Positions 1 to 8,130 of a stretch of DNA of 64,000 nt are shown piece by piece. Below the pieces are notes generated by a model that saw nothing but the letters and a program-made list of their open reading frames with translations, did no database searches and was not told where the DNA came from. Each line of letters opens with the position of its first letter. The stretch's first letter is position 1. The position numbers and the translations under genes are program-made. Source of the DNA: DATBVX01 sp963724625 (GTDB lineage: Bacteria; Pseudomonadota; Gammaproteobacteria; Steroidobacterales; Steroidobacteraceae); contig CAVRVO010000005.1 of the NCBI GenBank assembly GCA_963724625.1, positions 124,001 to 188,000 of the forward strand. Direction: 5' to 3'.

Positions 1-444
1 GTGGCGTTGTTGACGAAGTTATCGCCGCCCGCGATGAGCACGTTGCCCGTGTCTGGCAGCATGATCTGGGAGCTGCAGAACAGATCTGTGCCAGTGGTGT
101 TCGGCATCGTGGCATGGGCGGTCGAGCCGAATCCGGCTGAGGGATCCCAGATGTCGTAAACCGTGGAGCCGGTTTGTTGACCGGTCTCCGTCGTCCCGTA
201 GGTCAGTACGCGGCCATCGGGCATGAGCACGGCATGAATCGCGATGATTGGCCAGGCTGGCGGGCGGGTCCCATTCGCCAACGGTGTTGTCGGCGCGCGC
301 CACTGACGCGACCGCAAGCAACAGCATTGCACTGCGCGCAATGAGCGAGCGAATCAGCGACGATTTGCGAACAGCACGAGACGGAACAACGGAAAAATCA
401 CAAGCCACGACACCGGTGGTGTCGGGACGATTCGGGGACGGCAT
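1..444 (-). pseudogene. Galactose-oxidase/kelch-like secreted protein, N-terminal part, with a frameshift
   Basis: Only the N-terminus lies in the window; the gene runs off the left edge. A basic N-region and hydrophobic stretch ending MLLLAVASVARA looks like a Sec signal peptide. After EWDPPAS the frame becomes nonsense, but the next frame continues W-P-I-I-A-I-H-A-V-L-M-P-D-G-R-V-L-T-Y-G, then a run with DTGNVLIAGGDN, which is the N-terminal kelch blade typical of galactose oxidase-like (glyoxal oxidase family) proteins. Removing one G of the pair at 255-256 restores a single reading frame. The family oxidises alcohols or aldehydes with a copper-radical centre, but the catalytic residues lie outside the window. 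The start is uncertain: an internal GTG or ATG nearer the hydrophobic stretch is possible. Confidence 0.6.
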
Positions 445-633
445 CGAATCTCCGGCGATTCTAGTTCTTGTTTCTACTTATGGGCCCTCTGCGCGGCCCT
501 TGATTTGCGATCAAGCTATCAAAGAACTCGGGCGCCGTCGTGCGCGAATTCACGTTTCTCGCACATTACATAAGCTCTAAACCGGCGACCCAGCCGACTG
601 AATCTGAAGTCGTGTCGACAATCATCGAGTAAC

Positions 634-1989
634 TTACTGATTGCCGGTGGTTAGCACGATCTGTCCCATACTGCGCTGCGACGCGCGGCGTCTCACTGCC
701 CAGCGCATGGCTGCTACGCCACCGGTGCAGCACGCGGCGAGCAGGATCGCGAACACGAAGACCCGCTGTGGACTGGCATTGGCGCCGAGGAATGCGCCGC
801 CGATGACAGGCGCGGAAATTGCTCCCCCGCGACCCATGCCTAGCGCCCACCCAACGCCCGTCGCGCGGGCGCGGGTGGGATAAAGACTCGCCGACAACGC
901 ATTGAGTGCGGCCTGACCGCCGCCCACACCAATGCCGATGACAAGTAGCGACAGGATCAGCGGCAGGGGCGAAGCGACACTTGATGACAGGAGCAGCAAT
1001 GCAGCAGCGGCTGCCGCATAGGTCGCCATCAGCACGACGAACGGACCCCAGCGCTTGATCAGCCACGACAGCAGGAAGCCGCCGATCACACCCCCGGTCT
1101 GAAACAGCCCGCCATATCGCAGCGCGTCCTCCAAGGGAAGCCCGCGCGCCCTCATGAGTACCGGCAGCCAGCTCGCGAGCAGATGCAGGAGCCCAAGATT
1201 CAAGAAGAAAATGATCCAGAGGGTTACGGTCGTGGGCGCAAGGCCATCCATGAACAACTGCCGCACTGACACGCGGCTGTCATGCCCTGTTGGCAGCGCG
1301 AAGGTATGCCCAGTCGAATGCCGATAGCCGGGATCGAGTCGTTCGAGAAGGCGACCGATTGCGCCGGGATCTTTTGCACGCGCCACCATGAAACGCACCG
1401 ACTCGGGCAGAGCGAGCAATGGCAGCCAGAGCAGCAGCATCACGGCGCCACCGGTCGCAAAGATCGCCCGCCAGCCGCCGAACGCGATGACGATGGGTGC
1501 GAGAAACGCGGAACACGCGCCGCCGAGCGACAAGCCGGCGGCCAGAAGCGTGACCAGGGCGACGCGCCGTGTTGATGGCACGTATTCGGCGGCCAGGGCC
1601 AGCGCGTTGGGTATGCTGGCACCGAGGCCGATGCCCGTCACGACGCGCCACGCAAACAGCGCATTGGCATCCTTGGAAGTGGCAGTCATCAGCGTCGCCA
1701 ATGCGACCAGCCCGAACGACGCCAGAAGCGTTGCGCGCCGCCCGATATAGTCCCCGAGCGGGCTGACGAACAGCGCTGCGCCCGCAACACCCATGAGCGC
1801 CGCGGTCGCGATCCAGCGCAGGTCCCCCGGCGCCATCCCCCAATCCGCAGCGAGCGTCGGGATCGCGGAGGCCATCGATTGCAGGTCATACCCGTCGAGG
1901 AATGCCACGAGTGCGCACAGGACCAGCACGCGAACATGTAGTGGACCCATGCGCGTGCGATCCATGAGATCTTCGATATCGATTTGCAC
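634..1989 (-). CDS. MFS transporter, aromatic acid:H+ symporter (AAHS)-like
   Basis: This is a 12-TM major facilitator protein. The first helix carries the LDGYDLQ motif (the D-G-[FY]-D element of AAHS carriers). A loop 2-3 element G-D-Y-I-G-R-R follows, and the ASIPNALAL stretch sits in the region that is usually conserved. AAHS carriers import aromatic acids such as benzoate or 4-hydroxybenzoate; the substrate here is not readable. I chose the GTG at 1989 (protein starting QIDIEDLMDRTRMG) because family N-termini usually begin with this amphipathic segment and because an earlier in-frame ATG at 2043 would overlap the divergent amidase gene. The two genes share a roughly 35 bp divergent promoter gap, so co-regulation is plausible. 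Confidence 0.8.
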   Translation of the reverse strand: MQIDIEDLMDRTRMGPLHVRVLVLCALVAFLDGYDLQSMASAIPTLAADWGMAPGDLRWIATAALMGVAGAALFVSPLGDYIGRRATLLASFGLVALATLMTATSKDANALFAWRVVTGIGLGASIPNALALAAEYVPSTRRVALVTLLAAGLSLGGACSAFLAPIVIAFGGWRAIFATGGAVMLLLWLPLLALPESVRFMVARAKDPGAIGRLLERLDPGYRHSTGHTFALPTGHDSRVSVRQLFMDGLAPTTVTLWIIFFLNLGLLHLLASWLPVLMRARGLPLEDALRYGGLFQTGGVIGGFLLSWLIKRWGPFVVLMATYAAAAAALLLLSSSVASPLPLILSLLVIGIGVGGGQAALNALSASLYPTRARATGVGWALGMGRGGAISAPVIGGAFLGANASPQRVFVFAILLAACCTGGVAAMRWAVRRRASQRSMGQIVLTTGNQ

Positions 1990-2024
1990 TCTGAGATCCC
2001 ACTGGGTGAAATTGGCTGACGAGT

Positions 2025-3467
2025 ATGCAACAGCCGGACTCAATCCTCATCGAACTCAGCGCGCGCGAGGTGATCGACCGCGTACGCGGTGGCGAGCTGC
2101 GTGCCGAGGAGCTGGTGTCCGTCCTGCTCGAGCGGCAGCGGCGGCTGTCTTCGCTCAATGCACTGAGCTGGATCGATGAGCAACGCGCCCTGCAGGATGC
2201 GCGCGAGGTCGATCGCAAGCGCGCGAGAGGCGAGCGGCTCGGGACTCTCGCTGGGCTCCCACTTCTAATCAAGGACAACATTGCAGTGGCCGGATCGCCC
2301 AATGCCGCGGGCACGCCCGCACTGCGCGACCAGGTCGCGACCAGGAATGCGAGCGTGGTGCAGCGCTTGCTCGATCAAGGCGCCCTGGTGCTTGCACGTG
2401 CCAACATGCATGAGCTCGCAGGTGGCGGCACTTCGAGTAATCCGACCTTTGGCCCAGTTGGCAACCCATATGATCCGAAGCGTGTGCCCGGTGGTTCGAG
2501 TGGCGGGACGGCAGCCGCGCTCGCTGCGCGCCTCGCGCCTGCGGGGCTTGGCAGCGATACCGCAGGATCGGTGCGCATTCCGTCCGCACTGAGTGGCACG
2601 GTTGGGTTGCGCCCAACGATCCGCCCCGAAAAGCTCTACCCGGACGAGGGCGTCGTGCCACTCGCACTCGATCTCGATACCGTCGGGCCGATGGCACGCT
2701 CGGTTGCGGATGTTGCGCTGTTGCATGGTGTGATCAGCGCAATGCCCGTACCCACGGCGCCGACAGCGGCGTCATTGCGAATCGGCATTCCTCGCAAACC
2801 CTACTGGGAGGACCTGGAAACGGAGGTGGCGCAGGTCGCAGAGCAGGCGCTGGAGCGCTTGCGCGACGCAGGCGTCGTCCTGGTCGACGTTGACGTCGGC
2901 GCCTACTACCCGCTGGCGCAAGAGATCTACATGACTCTGGTGACCCACGGAATCAAGGCAGATCTGCAGCCCTATCTGGCGCACGTCGGCGTGACGCTGA
3001 GCGCGCAGGAACTGATCGAGCGCATCGCGAGCCGGGATACGAAAACGCTGTTCGAGGACTGTGCCAAGGCGCAGATCGCACCGGCCACGTTAGCTAAAGC
3101 ACGTGGCGCGCTGCGCGAGAAGATTCAGCAGGTGTATCGCAAGCTTTTCAGCACGCACCACATCGTCGCGATTGCCTTCCCCACCTCACCGATCGTGGCG
3201 CCATTGATCAATCCAAACGGCGACAGGCGCGATGCACAGATCGACCTCAACGGGCGACGAGTCAACCTGGGTCAGACCATGTTCCGGAATACCCGAGTGA
3301 CCGGAGCCCTCGGCGCGCCTGGCCTGAGTCTGCCCGCGGGCTTGACGCGCCAGGGTCTGCCCGTGGGTCTGGAACTCGATGGTCTGAATGGGGCCGACGC
3401 GGATCTGCTGGCCGTCGGCATGCGGGTCGAACAAGTTCTAGGAGCGCTGCCCGCGCCCGATATCTGA
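2025..3467 (+). CDS. Amidase signature family hydrolase
   Basis: This is a 480-residue amidase signature enzyme. The Ser-cisSer-Lys triad is visible: Lys83 in PLLIKDNI, the cis-Ser about 159 in GGSSGG, and the nucleophile about Ser182 in GSDTAGSVRIPS. The length matches indoleacetamide and mandelamide hydrolases. It hydrolyses a carboxamide to acid and ammonia. Together with the divergent AAHS-like carrier, an aromatic or indolic amide substrate is a reasonable guess, but nothing in the sequence fixes it. It is not GatA, because no gatB or gatC lies nearby. It ends 15 bp from the convergent fhs stop. Confidence 0.85.
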   Translation: MQQPDSILIELSAREVIDRVRGGELRAEELVSVLLERQRRLSSLNALSWIDEQRALQDAREVDRKRARGERLGTLAGLPLLIKDNIAVAGSPNAAGTPALRDQVATRNASVVQRLLDQGALVLARANMHELAGGGTSSNPTFGPVGNPYDPKRVPGGSSGGTAAALAARLAPAGLGSDTAGSVRIPSALSGTVGLRPTIRPEKLYPDEGVVPLALDLDTVGPMARSVADVALLHGVISAMPVPTAPTAASLRIGIPRKPYWEDLETEVAQVAEQALERLRDAGVVLVDVDVGAYYPLAQEIYMTLVTHGIKADLQPYLAHVGVTLSAQELIERIASRDTKTLFEDCAKAQIAPATLAKARGALREKIQQVYRKLFSTHHIVAIAFPTSPIVAPLINPNGDRRDAQIDLNGRRVNLGQTMFRNTRVTGALGAPGLSLPAGLTRQGLPVGLELDGLNGADADLLAVGMRVEQVLGALPAPDI

Positions 3468-3482
3468 GCAGCGCTGGATCGA

Positions 3483-5186
3483 CTAGAAAAGACCGTGGAT
3501 CTTGCCGTCGTCATCTACGCTGATGGAGTTCGCTGCCGGAGTCTTCGGCAGTCCTGGCATCGTCATGATGTCTCCGCAGATCATGACGACGAATTCCGCG
3601 CCTGCCGCCAGCCGAACCTCGCGGACATTCACGACATGGCCGGAGGGCGCGCCGCGCAGCTTTGGATCGGTCGAGAATGAGTACTGCGTCTTTGCGACGC
3701 ACACGGGGTAGTGGCCGCAACCGGACTCCTGCAGCTGCTTGATCTGCGCGCGGATCTTGCTATCCGCGGTGACTTCCGAAGCGTGGTACACCTTGATCGC
3801 GATCGCCCTCATCTTGTCCCACAACGTCGCGCTATCGTCGTACACGTATCCGAAGCCGTTCGGCTGCTCACACAGGTGTACAACCTCGCGCGCCAGCTCA
3901 ACAGCGCCCTTGCCCCCCTCGGCGTAGTGCCGCGCGAGAATCACCTTTACGCCCTGGCGCGCCACGCGATCCATCAACAACCTTACCTCGCTCTCGGTGT
4001 CATCGGCGCGATGGTTGATCGCGACGACGCACGGCAAGCGATAAACGTTGCGAATGTTGTCGATGTGGCGCTCGAGGTTGGCAAGACCCTTTTCGAGCGC
4101 AGCCAGATTCTCCTTGGGGAGTTCTGCCACCTCGATACCGCCGTGGTACTTGATCGCGCGCACGGTCGCGACGAGGACCGCGGCTGCCGGGCGCAGCCCG
4201 GCCTTACGGCACTTGATATCGATGAATTTCTCCGCGCCAAGATCCGCGCCGAAACCCGCCTCGGTCACTACGTAGTCCGCGAGCTTGAGTGCCGTGCGTG
4301 TCGCCATGACGGAATTGCAACCGTGGGCGATGTTCGCGAACGGACCGCCGTGAATCAGGGCGGGATTGTTCTCGAGCGTCTGCACCAGGTTTGGTGCCAG
4401 CGCATCCTTGAGCACCGCCGCCATTGCACCGTGGGCCTTCAGGTCGCGGGCCAGGACGGGCTTTTGTTCGCGCGTATAGCCGACGACGATCTTGCCCAAC
4501 CTTTCCCTGAGATCCGCGATGTCGATGGCGAGACACAGGATGGCCATGATCTCCGAGGCGACCACGATGTCGAAACCATCCGCGCGCGGATAGCCATTTC
4601 CCGGGCCGCCCAACCCGACCGTGATCTGGCGCAGCACGCGGTCGTTGACATCGACGACGCGCCGCCAGGCGATGCGTCGAACGTCGATTCCAAGCTCATT
4701 GCCCTGGTGAATATGGTTGTCGAGAAGAGCCGCGAGCAGGTTATTCGCGAGTGCGATGGCGGTGAAATCACCGGTAAAGTGCAGGTTGATGTCCTCCATC
4801 GGCACCACCTGCGCATAGCCGCCGCCCGCGGCGCCACCCTTCTGCCCGAACACCGGTCCAAGCGCCGGCTCGCGCAGGCAGATGATCGCTCGCTTGCCGA
4901 TGTGGTTGAGGGCGTCGCCGAGCCCGACGGTAGTGGTGGTCTTGCCTTCGCCCGCTGGAGTCGGAGACATCGCGGTGACGAGGATCAGCTTGCCGTCGTT
5001 GTTGCCCTTGAGCTGCTTGATGTAGCGAAGCGAGATCTTGGCCTTGTAACGGCCGTAGGGCTCCAGAAACTCATCAGCAATCCCGAGCCGCTCGCGGGCG
5101 AGCTCAGTGATCGGCTGCATGCGGGCCTGTTGGGCGATATCGATATTGCTGGGGACGCTTGCTGACCTCGGGCTGTCGCTGGGCAT
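3483..5186 (-). CDS. fhs: Formate--tetrahydrofolate ligase
   Basis: This enzyme makes 10-formyl-THF from formate, ATP and THF in one-carbon metabolism. The sequence shows the P-loop TPAGEGKTTTTVGLGDAL, the EPALGPVFGQKGGAAGGG segment, the DINLHFTGD motif, and a C-terminal GDIMTMPGLPK. About 567 residues from the ATG at 5186 is close to the usual 555-560. An upstream extension to 5249 is rejected because it is Cys-rich and not family-like. It stands alone between convergent amidase and the upstream SPOR gene, without folD or purU nearby. In an aerobic heterotroph it probably feeds formate or glycine/serine C1 units. Confidence 0.95.
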   Translation of the reverse strand: MPSDSPRSASVPSNIDIAQQARMQPITELARERLGIADEFLEPYGRYKAKISLRYIKQLKGNNDGKLILVTAMSPTPAGEGKTTTTVGLGDALNHIGKRAIICLREPALGPVFGQKGGAAGGGYAQVVPMEDINLHFTGDFTAIALANNLLAALLDNHIHQGNELGIDVRRIAWRRVVDVNDRVLRQITVGLGGPGNGYPRADGFDIVVASEIMAILCLAIDIADLRERLGKIVVGYTREQKPVLARDLKAHGAMAAVLKDALAPNLVQTLENNPALIHGGPFANIAHGCNSVMATRTALKLADYVVTEAGFGADLGAEKFIDIKCRKAGLRPAAAVLVATVRAIKYHGGIEVAELPKENLAALEKGLANLERHIDNIRNVYRLPCVVAINHRADDTESEVRLLMDRVARQGVKVILARHYAEGGKGAVELAREVVHLCEQPNGFGYVYDDSATLWDKMRAIAIKVYHASEVTADSKIRAQIKQLQESGCGHYPVCVAKTQYSFSTDPKLRGAPSGHVVNVREVRLAAGAEFVVMICGDIMTMPGLPKTPAANSISVDDDGKIHGLF

Positions 5187-5282
5187 AGGCACACTCGCGC
5201 AGAAAATTGAGATGCAATTACACGCGCGCCCGGCGCGTTTCTCGCCCAAGAGCGAAATCCGCGTGCCGAGCCGTGGGCAGGG

Positions 5283-6464
5283 TCAGCCGATCCGGTCCGC
5301 CAGTCGATGCAGCAGGCGCACGATCGCCGAGCGGCGTGCGTTTTCGTCGCTACGGGGGCTGGCGAGTGCCCCGAGCAACTCTTCGCGCGTGAAGCCTTGG
5401 TTTTGCGCGTTTCCCGACATCCTCGCGGCGGCCTCGGCGACATACACTTCGGTGAACGGCGGTCGTGATATAGGGGAGGTCGTTTCCGCCGCAGTTTGCG
5501 GTGCCGGCACGGCAATCGATTCCGCTGTTATCTCCGGTGTCGGGGCCGGGGTCGGGACCGGAGTCGACTCCACAGTTGTCTGCGGGATTGGAACGTCGTC
5601 AGTTGTGATATCCGTCGTCTCCGCAAGAACGGATGCTTCCAGCGGCGCACTCTCCGTCTGCTCCAACGTTTCGGTCGCTTCGGTCGTTTCGCTCACGGGA
5701 GCTTCCGGAGTAATGTCTGGCGCCGCAGTAGGAACAGCCTGTGGGCGGGCGCGGATCTCGCGCTGCGTAACCATTTCACGGGCGCGCGCGTACTCGCGTT
5801 CGCTGATCGGAACCACGGCGACTTCCGGAAATTCTGACCGGACGTACAAGGCCACTTGTCGTGCGGAGATTGCGCTGGTGAAGAACCCAAGCCGGATGCC
5901 GTAGTACCGCATGCCGGCCCGCGCGAGCGTCACAGTGTAGAGCGCATAGGCCTGGAAGATGGCGAGCTGCGTGATCTCCGAAGGATCGATGCGTTGACTG
6001 GCCCAGCTCAGCTGGACCACGTAGCGCTGTGCGTCTTGCGCCGGTGCAGTTGGTGCGTTGCTGTGTGCTTCGATCGTCGTTGCCAATAGCGTTGGCGATC
6101 GCAGCAAGCGAAATTCCGACAGGTTGGTGTCGTCGAGCGAACCCAAGCCGCTGCGCGGCGCAGAGGCCACCCAGGCGCTCGGGAAATGCTTTTGGACGAT
6201 CGGCAGCGCGTCTTCTGCGTCGGCCCGGGCATCGAAGTACCCGAGGTGCAGTCGGTAACGCTCGCGACCATCTTCCAGTCGGCGCGAGCGAAACACCGCA
6301 AGGCCTTCGAGCCCACGTGGGTCGGGGACCTCGAGTGGCATCGGCATCAGCGAAGAAAACAGCGTGATGACGTAAAGAGAGCGTGGGTCATTGGAGCGAG
6401 GGAGCCTCGCCCGGTCGCCCATTGGGCCGCGGGTGGGGTCGCCTTGGCTATCCTTCGTCGTCAT
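5283..6464 (-). CDS. Double SPOR-domain protein with a Thr/Pro/Glu-rich linker
   Basis: Two SPOR-like units are visible near residues 30-110 (SLYVITLFSS ... RYRLHLGYFDARADAEDAL) and 145-225 (RYVVQLSWAS ... RYYGIRLGFFTSAISARQV). Each has the beta-alpha-beta pattern and the 'YRLxLGxF' core that in this family binds denuded peptidoglycan. They are followed by about 110 residues of T/P/E/A low complexity and a short C-terminal helical segment. From the ATG at 6464 the protein is 393 residues. I see no signal peptide or membrane helix, which is odd for a peptidoglycan-binding module. The start could lie elsewhere, or the domains could serve a cytoplasmic role. Function beyond that is unknown. Confidence 0.7.
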   Translation of the reverse strand: MTTKDSQGDPTRGPMGDRARLPRSNDPRSLYVITLFSSLMPMPLEVPDPRGLEGLAVFRSRRLEDGRERYRLHLGYFDARADAEDALPIVQKHFPSAWVASAPRSGLGSLDDTNLSEFRLLRSPTLLATTIEAHSNAPTAPAQDAQRYVVQLSWASQRIDPSEITQLAIFQAYALYTVTLARAGMRYYGIRLGFFTSAISARQVALYVRSEFPEVAVVPISEREYARAREMVTQREIRARPQAVPTAAPDITPEAPVSETTEATETLEQTESAPLEASVLAETTDITTDDVPIPQTTVESTPVPTPAPTPEITAESIAVPAPQTAAETTSPISRPPFTEVYVAEAAARMSGNAQNQGFTREELLGALASPRSDENARRSAIVRLLHRLADRIG

Positions 6465-6596
6465 TGGCACAGTACTCGCACGCTGGTGAACTATGCACCT
6501 CGGTGAGTCGGGGCTCAATAGTTTCCGTCGTATGGGATCGGCGACAGGCCGACCTGGCTCGTCTGGCGTCGGCGCTGTTACCTGGGCAACGAGCCT

Positions 6597-6622
6597 CATG
6601 AAACCTGTGCAGAGTTACCCTA
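6597..6622 (+). repeat. Solitary half of a repeated palindromic element
   Basis: This stretch closely matches the right arm of the inverted repeat at 42926-43015, differing at only a few of about 26 positions. Both read CATGAAACC, then G-T, then CAGAGTT. Here only one arm is visible. It lies 36 bp before the TTG start proposed for the NYN gene, so it may be part of that gene's leader. The element type is unknown; an extragenic palindromic (REP-like) sequence is the simplest reading. Confidence 0.5.
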
Positions 6623-6657
6623 GACTGAGCGCCGCGCCGGGGCGCCAGGGAGTCAAC

Positions 6658-7470
6658 TTGGTTACCGCTGACATCACCAATATGGCGCTCTTTTGCGATT
6701 TCGAGAACATCGCCCTGGGTGTGCGGGACGCGAAGTATTCGCGTTTCGACATCCAGAAGGTGCTCGAACGGCTGCTTCTGAAGGGCAGTATCGTCGTGAA
6801 GAAGGCGTACTGCGACTGGGACCGCTATCGCGAGTTCAAGGCCGGCATGCATGAGGCGTCGTTCGAGCTGATCGAGATTCCGCACGTGCGACAGTCAGGA
6901 AAGAATTCAGCGGACATCCGTATGGTGGTCGACGCTCTCGATCTCTGCTACACCAAGGCGCACGTCGACACCTTCGTCATCATCAGCGGCGACTCGGACT
7001 TCTCTCCGCTCGTAAGCAAGCTGCGCGAGAATGCGAAGGTAGTGATCGGCGTTGGCGTCAAGAACTCCACCTCGGATCTGCTGATCGCCAACTGCGACGA
7101 GTTCATCTACTACGATGACCTCGTACGCGAGAAGGCCCCGCGCCGCGCACCAGCGCGCAAGGCAGTTGGAAAGCCGTCTCCCGGCGTACCGGCGCCCAAA
7201 GGGGAGGAGGACAAGAAGCAGGAAGCGATCGATCTGATCCTGGCCACTCTCGAAGCCTTGATTGCCGAGCGCGGCGAGGAGGAGAGGATCTGGGGTTCGA
7301 TGGTCAAGCAGGCGCTGAAGCGGCGCATGCCGGGATTCAACGAGTCTTATTACGGATTCGGCGCGTTCAGCGACCTCCTGGAGGAGGCGCGGACCCGGGG
7401 CTTTGTCGAACTCGAGCGCGACGAAAAGTCAGGCGGCTATATCGTGCGTATCCCCGCCAAGGCCCACTAG
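6658..7470 (+). CDS. NYN-domain protein with C-terminal OST-HTH/LOTUS domain
   Basis: Residues about 8-150 form a NYN (PIN-like) nuclease domain. The acidic metal-site residues are visible in ALFCDFENI, SADIRMVVDA and ISGDSDFSPL. After a Lys/Pro linker, residues about 195-270 resemble an OST-HTH/LOTUS domain (IWGSMVKQALKRRMPGFNESYYGFGAFSDLL), a module linked to RNA or G-quadruplex binding. The start is a TTG at 6658 with AGGGAG six bases upstream. The longer reading from 6493 adds poorly structured sequence and contains the repeat at 6597. Related proteins (LabA/DUF88) are presumed ribonucleases. It ends 13 bp from the convergent SlyB-like gene. Confidence 0.8.
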   Translation: MVTADITNMALFCDFENIALGVRDAKYSRFDIQKVLERLLLKGSIVVKKAYCDWDRYREFKAGMHEASFELIEIPHVRQSGKNSADIRMVVDALDLCYTKAHVDTFVIISGDSDFSPLVSKLRENAKVVIGVGVKNSTSDLLIANCDEFIYYDDLVREKAPRRAPARKAVGKPSPGVPAPKGEEDKKQEAIDLILATLEALIAERGEEERIWGSMVKQALKRRMPGFNESYYGFGAFSDLLEEARTRGFVELERDEKSGGYIVRIPAKAH

Positions 7471-7483
7471 GTCGCGAGGCGCG

Positions 7484-7939
7484 TCAGATCTTCGTGACGC
7501 GCGCGGCACCGTCGCCCCGGCGCAAGATCTTGACTCGCTCGCCCACCTGGAACTGCTGATCCGCAGCCTGCACGACCGCAATGGATGCACCCTTGTCGAG
7601 ATTGATCGTAATCTCGAATCCCTTCTCGCGCGTCAAGCGTTCTTCCGTCGCGCCACCGGCCACTGCTCCCGCCACCGCTCCGACTGCTCCGGCAACATCG
7701 GTGGCGCGACCGTTGACCGCGTAGCGCCCAACTTCGTAACCGATATAGCCTCCACCGATCCGTCCCAGGCCGGTGCGTTCCCCCTCGATGCTGACGTCCT
7801 TGATGTCCGAGACCTTGCCTTCCTCGACGCTCCAGGCCTGTTGAGTCTGGTGGCGCGGGTAGACGCTTCCCGGGTTGCTGGTGACACAACCGACGCTGAG
7901 GAGCGCGCCGCACAGGGCGATGAGTGTGAACCGTGACAT
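7484..7939 (-). CDS. SlyB/Pcp-like outer-membrane lipoprotein (glycine-zipper)
   Basis: The N-terminus MSRFTLIALCGALLSVGC is a lipoprotein signal with the modified Cys at 18. Gly-rich repeats (GGGYIGYEVGRYAV ... GAVGAVAGAVAGG) form the glycine zipper 2TM region of the SlyB/Pcp family, followed by a small beta-rich domain ending GERVKILRRGDGAARVTKI. The ATG at 7939 has GGGAGG upstream with good spacing, which decides the start over 7975. SlyB-type lipoproteins stabilise the outer membrane under stress and are often PhoP-regulated; neither point can be read here. Confidence 0.85.
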   Translation of the reverse strand: MSRFTLIALCGALLSVGCVTSNPGSVYPRHQTQQAWSVEEGKVSDIKDVSIEGERTGLGRIGGGYIGYEVGRYAVNGRATDVAGAVGAVAGAVAGGATEERLTREKGFEITINLDKGASIAVVQAADQQFQVGERVKILRRGDGAARVTKI

Positions 7940-8130
7940 GACCGGCCTCCCGAATTTGGTGCTCAACCCGTTCATAACGGACGACTGCCCGAAGGGTTGA
8001 CAGCGATGATGCGTTGTCGTTCAGCGGCCAGGTGTAGCGGGCAAAGCACGTGCGTCGAACGGACTGCTTGCGATACCTGTCTGATCACTGCAGTCTGCAA
8101 AACTTTCACGCAGGAGTAGAGCGAACCCAC

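Noticed and set aside
3711..5165. 484-residue open frame opposite fhs
   Set aside because: It lies fully antisense to a clear fhs gene, is very rich in Arg/Asp/His and matches no family; it is a GC-bias shadow.
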